DNA from: JANRLJ01 sp034437895
Lineage (GTDB): Bacteria; Chloroflexota; Anaerolineae; Aggregatilineales; Phototrophicaceae
Direction: 5' to 3'
Assembly (NCBI GenBank): GCA_034437895.1
Contig: DAOTTO010000467.1
Coordinates: forward strand, 1 to 9,968
Length of the DNA: 9,968 nucleotides
The notes beneath the pieces were generated by a model. It had not been told where the DNA came from, did not search any database, and worked only from the letters and a program-made list of their open reading frames with translations. The stretch's first letter is position 1; each line of letters starts with the position of its first letter. Positions 7,601-9,968 of this stretch are shown here, one piece after another. The position numbers and the translations under genes are program-made.

Positions 7601-8951
7601 CCGTCCTATCGCTATTACAGACACCCAAGATGCACCCAATTTGACGCAGTGGATCAGCAGCCGTGAAGTCCATTCTTATGTGGGTGCGCCTATCCATGCG
7701 GAAGGGCGTGTTGTTGGTTTCATTTATTTGGGCAGCAGCAAAAGCGGACAGTTCACTGACGATCATGCCCGTTGGCTGTTGGCTTTCACCAATCAAGCCG
7801 GCATTGCCATCCAAAATGCCCGTTTATATGAGTCCATCCGCCAAAACGCGATTGATCTTCGCCAGCGCGTGGCGGAACGTACCGCTGAGTTAGAGCATGA
7901 GCGCAGCCAACTTCGCGCCACGCTGGATGCCATGACGGAAGGCGTTATTTATCATGATCGCTACGGACAGCCGATTTATATCAACGAGTCATTGTTTAAT
8001 TTGATGGGTTACACCACCCAAGAATGGTGGACGGATAGTATTCGGTTTATGGGGGTTGATAAAACGCATCAAGAAATGGAACAAGTTTTTCAGGTCATCG
8101 CAGAGCATGTCATCCAATACGGGATATGGCGCGGCGAGATGAAGGTGCAGCCTAAAGATGGCGAAAGTTTTGATGCCAGCATCGTAACGACTCTTGTTAA
8201 AGGGGTGGATGGTCAACCTGATAAGGGTGCTGTGACGGTTATGCGCGACATCAGCCAAGAAAAACGCTTAGAAAGCCAAAAATCACGCTTTATCGCCACT
8301 GCCTCTCACGAACTGCGAACCCCTCTCACCAATATTAAGACACGGCTATATCTGCTTTCTAAACAGCCAGAAAGATTGGCTGGTCATTTGGAAATTCTGG
8401 AATCCGTCACAGACCGGATGCGAAAGTTGGTTGAAGACCTGCTGGATGTCTCGCGTTTTGAACATGGTACGATTTTGCTCAAGCGTAAGCCCTCCGTCCT
8501 GCAAGAATTGATCGAAAAAGAGATTCATGTGCAACAACCCGAAGCACAGAAAAAAGGCATCAATCTGATGGCACGTTGGCCTAATACACCCTTGATCGTT
8601 TCTATTGACGTGTCCCGTATGAATCAGGTCATCACCAACCTTCTGACGAATGCCATCAATTATACGCCTTCCGGTGGTAAGATTGAGGTATGGTTAGAAG
8701 TTAATCAAGCAAAGGGTGTCTTTATTCACATCCAAGATACTGGGATCGGCATCCCGGATGACCTGCTGCCGACTGTCTTCCAGCCGTTTGTGCGCGGGAG
8801 CGATTATGAAGGTGGTACAGGGCTGGGCTTGAGCATCACCCGCGAAATCGTGGAACTGCACGACGGGATGATTAGTGTTACCAGTGAGCTTGGTGTTGGC
8901 ACCCGTTTTAGTGTGTGGTTAGCGCTGCTTGATGAAGCTGCTACCGACTAA
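4698..8951 (+). CDS. Soluble multi-PAS/GAF sensor histidine kinase with N-terminal receiver
   Basis: This 1417-residue kinase has no transmembrane segment, so it should sense cytoplasmic signals. Domains in order: receiver (about 18-130, phosphoacceptor D69), PAS (140-252), GAF (262-425), PAS (471-586), PAS (590-714), PAS (747-868), GAF (878-1045), PAS (1068-1188), HisKA and HATPase_c. The H-box is ASHELRTPL with H1204. The ATP-binding part shows N1314/N1318, DTGIG at 1347-1351, FQPF at 1361-1364 and GGTGLGL at 1372-1378. The kinase core is complete, so autophosphorylation is expected. The receiver lacks the usual Thr/Ser (V95) and Lys (R116). Three RTxEL coiled-coil linkers follow sensor domains. 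The start is uncertain: ATG at 4698, 4728 or 4731; the receiver itself begins near residue 20. No partner response regulator is adjacent. A TPR gene follows after 30 bases. Ligands of the PAS and GAF domains cannot be read. Confidence 0.94.
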   Translation: MVLEFIYRESMMIASVNTASILLADEDGVSRPLLRQALQDVGHTVFSAKTDRALWSALAKDRIDLIILDAELGDGYAVCTRLKMLASQIPVMMIVPPTEEAIARARASGAEECLVRPIQPSLLLWRIHDLLNHRETIRRQLEARLFDSVNDAIFLVDLQYDYILEVNRHASKLLGYTRGEFLAMRYSDVVGEVGYKVDGVFVQELTTKGHFLYEHAYRSKTGRAIIVEVSSRVIDYNGKKAILSFARDIRKRKQAEAVAAEQRHLAEALRDTAAALNSTLNLTEVVERVLEQVNRVVPSDAASIMLLQGVYARVAGRRGYEWYSDNSSRLNEGRNISELGTIQWMIKNRQALLIEETHSSDYWKQLPDTTWIHAYLGAPIINDDQLIGFINLDSKTPHYFTRGQIDYLTAFANQASIAIRNAQLYETAQRHADELEGHVAHRTQELIDVNLQLKEQIVERQRIETELNSERNLLRTLMDALPDHIYAKDRESRFLLGNVSGAVHFGLGTVNDLLGKTDFDLYPKEIAAEFYDEEQNIMRTGQPITREISPLDEQKWFLMTKIPLRDNSGTIVGLVGINRDITELKEAEARIQHVISGANCLLGYAIAEQKPDKQFAWDFFVTSEATAMAFLPMDLQPAETYRDAFWRCIQKEDQRRILHRFKDAMQNDERVFTMEFMCRRADGQMRWLNIDVQNKPLTPGRWTLVSVTTDITARKALEVAMQEANQTLEKRVQDRTVELSQANAALRESEARFRVLVEHAPEAIVVFDAKTERFVDVNENAVRLFGLPKKKLLQQGPLQFSPPQQPDGTASIVAGRRWIERAIKGEIPVYEWVHRSANGRNIACEVRLVLLPTSGGLLVRGSITDITERKKAEQAEREQRMLAEALGDAAAALSSSLDLNNVLDRILHYMARVMPQHELSAVMLIEDDLYVRVVRQKEYGDYTPTTLSPDERFYLDSVPELRLIFDTDRPIAITDTQDAPNLTQWISSREVHSYVGAPIHAEGRVVGFIYLGSSKSGQFTDDHARWLLAFTNQAGIAIQNARLYESIRQNAIDLRQRVAERTAELEHERSQLRATLDAMTEGVIYHDRYGQPIYINESLFNLMGYTTQEWWTDSIRFMGVDKTHQEMEQVFQVIAEHVIQYGIWRGEMKVQPKDGESFDASIVTTLVKGVDGQPDKGAVTVMRDISQEKRLESQKSRFIATASHELRTPLTNIKTRLYLLSKQPERLAGHLEILESVTDRMRKLVEDLLDVSRFEHGTILLKRKPSVLQELIEKEIHVQQPEAQKKGINLMARWPNTPLIVSIDVSRMNQVITNLLTNAINYTPSGGKIEVWLEVNQAKGVFIHIQDTGIGIPDDLLPTVFQPFVRGSDYEGGTGLGLSITREIVELHDGMISVTSELGVGTRFSVWLALLDEAATD

Positions 8952-8981
8952 TCCGCCCAATTAGACTAAAGAATAGATTTT

Positions 8982-9851
8982 ATGTCCTACACACCCTTAC
9001 AACTGGCAGAGGCATTCCTGAAAGCGGGTGAATTATCCGACGCACTCGACGCACTCAACCAACATCTCGCCGCCATGCCCAAAGATGACGAAGCGCTCCG
9101 GCTGCGGGCGCAAGTTTATATGCGCGGCGGACGCGCTCAATTCCAGCAAGCCTATGCTGATCTGGGAAGCCTTAAAGATAAAACCCGTGATGATATTTTT
9201 TTGATGTCGGTTGTGTTGGAAAAAATGGGCCGGCTGGAAGAAGCGCTCGTCTCTGCGGGGATTCTTAAGAATTTTTTTGAGATGGATGATCGCCTCAGAG
9301 AGCGCTACATCCATCTGCTTTATCGCTTAGAGCGTTTTGAAGAAGCGCGTGCCGCCGCCCAACTTGCCGCGCAGCAGCATCCTGATGATTGGCGCTGGCG
9401 GCAGTGGATGGGTGATTTGGCGGTAGAAGCCGCAGATGATAAAGCCGCAGCAGATGCCTATACCGACGCGCTAGCGATTATCCGCGCACGGTATGAATTC
9501 GATTTTAATGCCCCTGCTGCTTTGCTGGAAAATGCTGGCGGAGATGCCGTCTCGCTTACAATTGTAGCCTCGTATGCGCGGCTTTTGGTGGCGCGTGGTC
9601 ATGTCCTGCGCCGTCTGCGCTATTTAGACGAAGCTGACGAAGATTATCGCGCTGCGGAAAAACTGCTCCCCAGCGATGTGGCGATTCCCTTTAATCGTGG
9701 ATTGGTCGCTGCGCTGCTCGGTCAACCTGATGAGGCCAAAGCGCTTTGTCGAGCAGCGCTGGCTTCTGCTAATCCTACCCTCCGCGCTCATTTGCTGGAA
9801 GCGTTGGAAGAGGAAACAGAATATGATGATCTATTGTCTGCGCTGGTATAA
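8982..9851 (+). CDS. Tetratricopeptide repeat (TPR) protein
   Basis: This 289-residue, Ala- and Leu-rich helical protein consists almost wholly of TPR-like helix pairs. Units run at about 4-36, 37-70, 71-103, 104-136 and 137-170; after a linker (171-192) two more lie at about 193-232 and 233-268. Recurrent G-x-x-x-x-A-L/A positions and Pro at unit ends (for example MPKDDE near 32-37 and HPDDW near 132-136) support this. It has no signal peptide, membrane segment or catalytic motif, so it is probably a cytoplasmic protein-interaction scaffold. It starts 30 bases after the kinase stop with no terminator between, suggesting co-transcription and perhaps a role in the same signalling pathway. No strong Shine-Dalgarno precedes the ATG. 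The TAA stop abuts the apparent end of an IS200/IS605-type element, but the frame appears complete. Confidence 0.85.
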   Translation: MSYTPLQLAEAFLKAGELSDALDALNQHLAAMPKDDEALRLRAQVYMRGGRAQFQQAYADLGSLKDKTRDDIFLMSVVLEKMGRLEEALVSAGILKNFFEMDDRLRERYIHLLYRLERFEEARAAAQLAAQQHPDDWRWRQWMGDLAVEAADDKAAADAYTDALAIIRARYEFDFNAPAALLENAGGDAVSLTIVASYARLLVARGHVLRRLRYLDEADEDYRAAEKLLPSDVAIPFNRGLVAALLGQPDEAKALCRAALASANPTLRAHLLEALEEETEYDDLLSALV

Positions 9852-9968
9852 GTGACATACTCCCCATGCCTGAAGGCAGGGGCTTCTGCCGTGAACGCCG
9901 GATGCCGTGCTTTTCGCAGGGACTTCCACCGACTGAGACAGTATGAGATGATGCCCCATCTCAAAACA
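9852..9968 (-). mobile_element. Right end of an IS200/IS605 (TnpB-type) element, partial
   Basis: Read on the minus strand, the sequence ends in AGAAGCCCCTGCC, TTCA, then GGCATGGGGAGTATGTCAC. This is the pattern I know from right ends of IS200/IS605 elements carrying only tnpB: a subterminal hairpin (9862-9882, eight base pairs, TGAA loop and one bulged A on the plus strand) followed by a short tail ending TCAC. The boundary would lie between 9852 and 9851, directly after the TPR stop codon. The tnpB gene would lie beyond the right edge of the window on the minus strand. Two minus-strand frames stay open here and the third stops at 9961-9963, so I cannot place the TnpB C-terminus. It could also be a non-autonomous relic with no tnpB. 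Confidence 0.68.
9852..9968 (-). ncRNA. Putative omega-RNA scaffold (3' part)
   Basis: In TnpB systems the guide RNA is made from the 3' part of tnpB and the element's right end, and its guide is the flanking host DNA just past that end. Here the scaffold's 3' part would be this segment, including the hairpin at 9862-9882. The guide would begin at 9851 on the minus strand, reading TTATACCAGCGCAGAC. That is antisense to the end of the TPR gene. The call rests on resemblance only; expression and an intact tnpB are not visible. Confidence 0.42.

Noticed and set aside
9831..9968. Minus-strand open frame from the right edge to a stop at 9831-9833 as the TnpB C-terminus
   Set aside because: Two minus-strand frames are open over this stretch and this one runs past the element boundary into the TPR gene, so calling it coding is not supported without the sequence to the right.

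Overview
The window is bacterial chromosomal DNA of moderate GC with six convincing protein genes. Promoters and terminators are sparse, and several spacers carry small repeat elements. A long soluble multi-PAS/GAF histidine kinase, a SGIRKYFDIA-type class I aminotransferase and IS200/IS605-like debris suggest a Chloroflexota-like or otherwise environmental lineage. That placement is inference from gene style; no rRNA or other marker gene is present.

Layout, left to right. Positions 1-338 are AT-rich and hold no convincing gene, only a possible promoter and a short palindrome. Positions 339-1535 (+) encode an unrecognised membrane protein with about five transmembrane segments. It converges, with a 10-base gap, on a minus-strand pair: an AAC(3)-family acetyltransferase (2044-2865, start revised inward) followed by a Nudix hydrolase (1546-2013). 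Positions 2866-3304 are non-coding and carry a small inverted-repeat element (E1). Positions 3305-4498 (+) encode a PLP-dependent class I/II aminotransferase. The spacer after it carries a second copy of the same element family (E2) and a rho-independent terminator. Positions 4698-8951 (+) encode a 1417-residue soluble sensor kinase (REC-PAS-GAF-PAS-PAS-PAS-GAF-PAS-HisKA-HATPase). Thirty bases later comes a TPR protein (8982-9851), probably in the same operon. From 9852 to the window edge the sequence looks like the right end of an IS200/IS605 (TnpB-type) element on the minus strand.

How it fits together. The kinase and TPR genes probably form a signalling pair, but no output response regulator is visible nearby. 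The acetyltransferase and Nudix genes form a small operon of detoxification or housekeeping type. The aminotransferase stands alone, bracketed by two related elements whose gene-facing ends are 18/19-identical inverted repeats.

The two signals most worth pursuing are that bracketing pair and the TnpB-type right end. If the latter is an active omega-RNA end, its natural guide would be antisense to the last codons of the TPR gene. I see no CRISPR array, tRNA, rRNA or clear new defence system.
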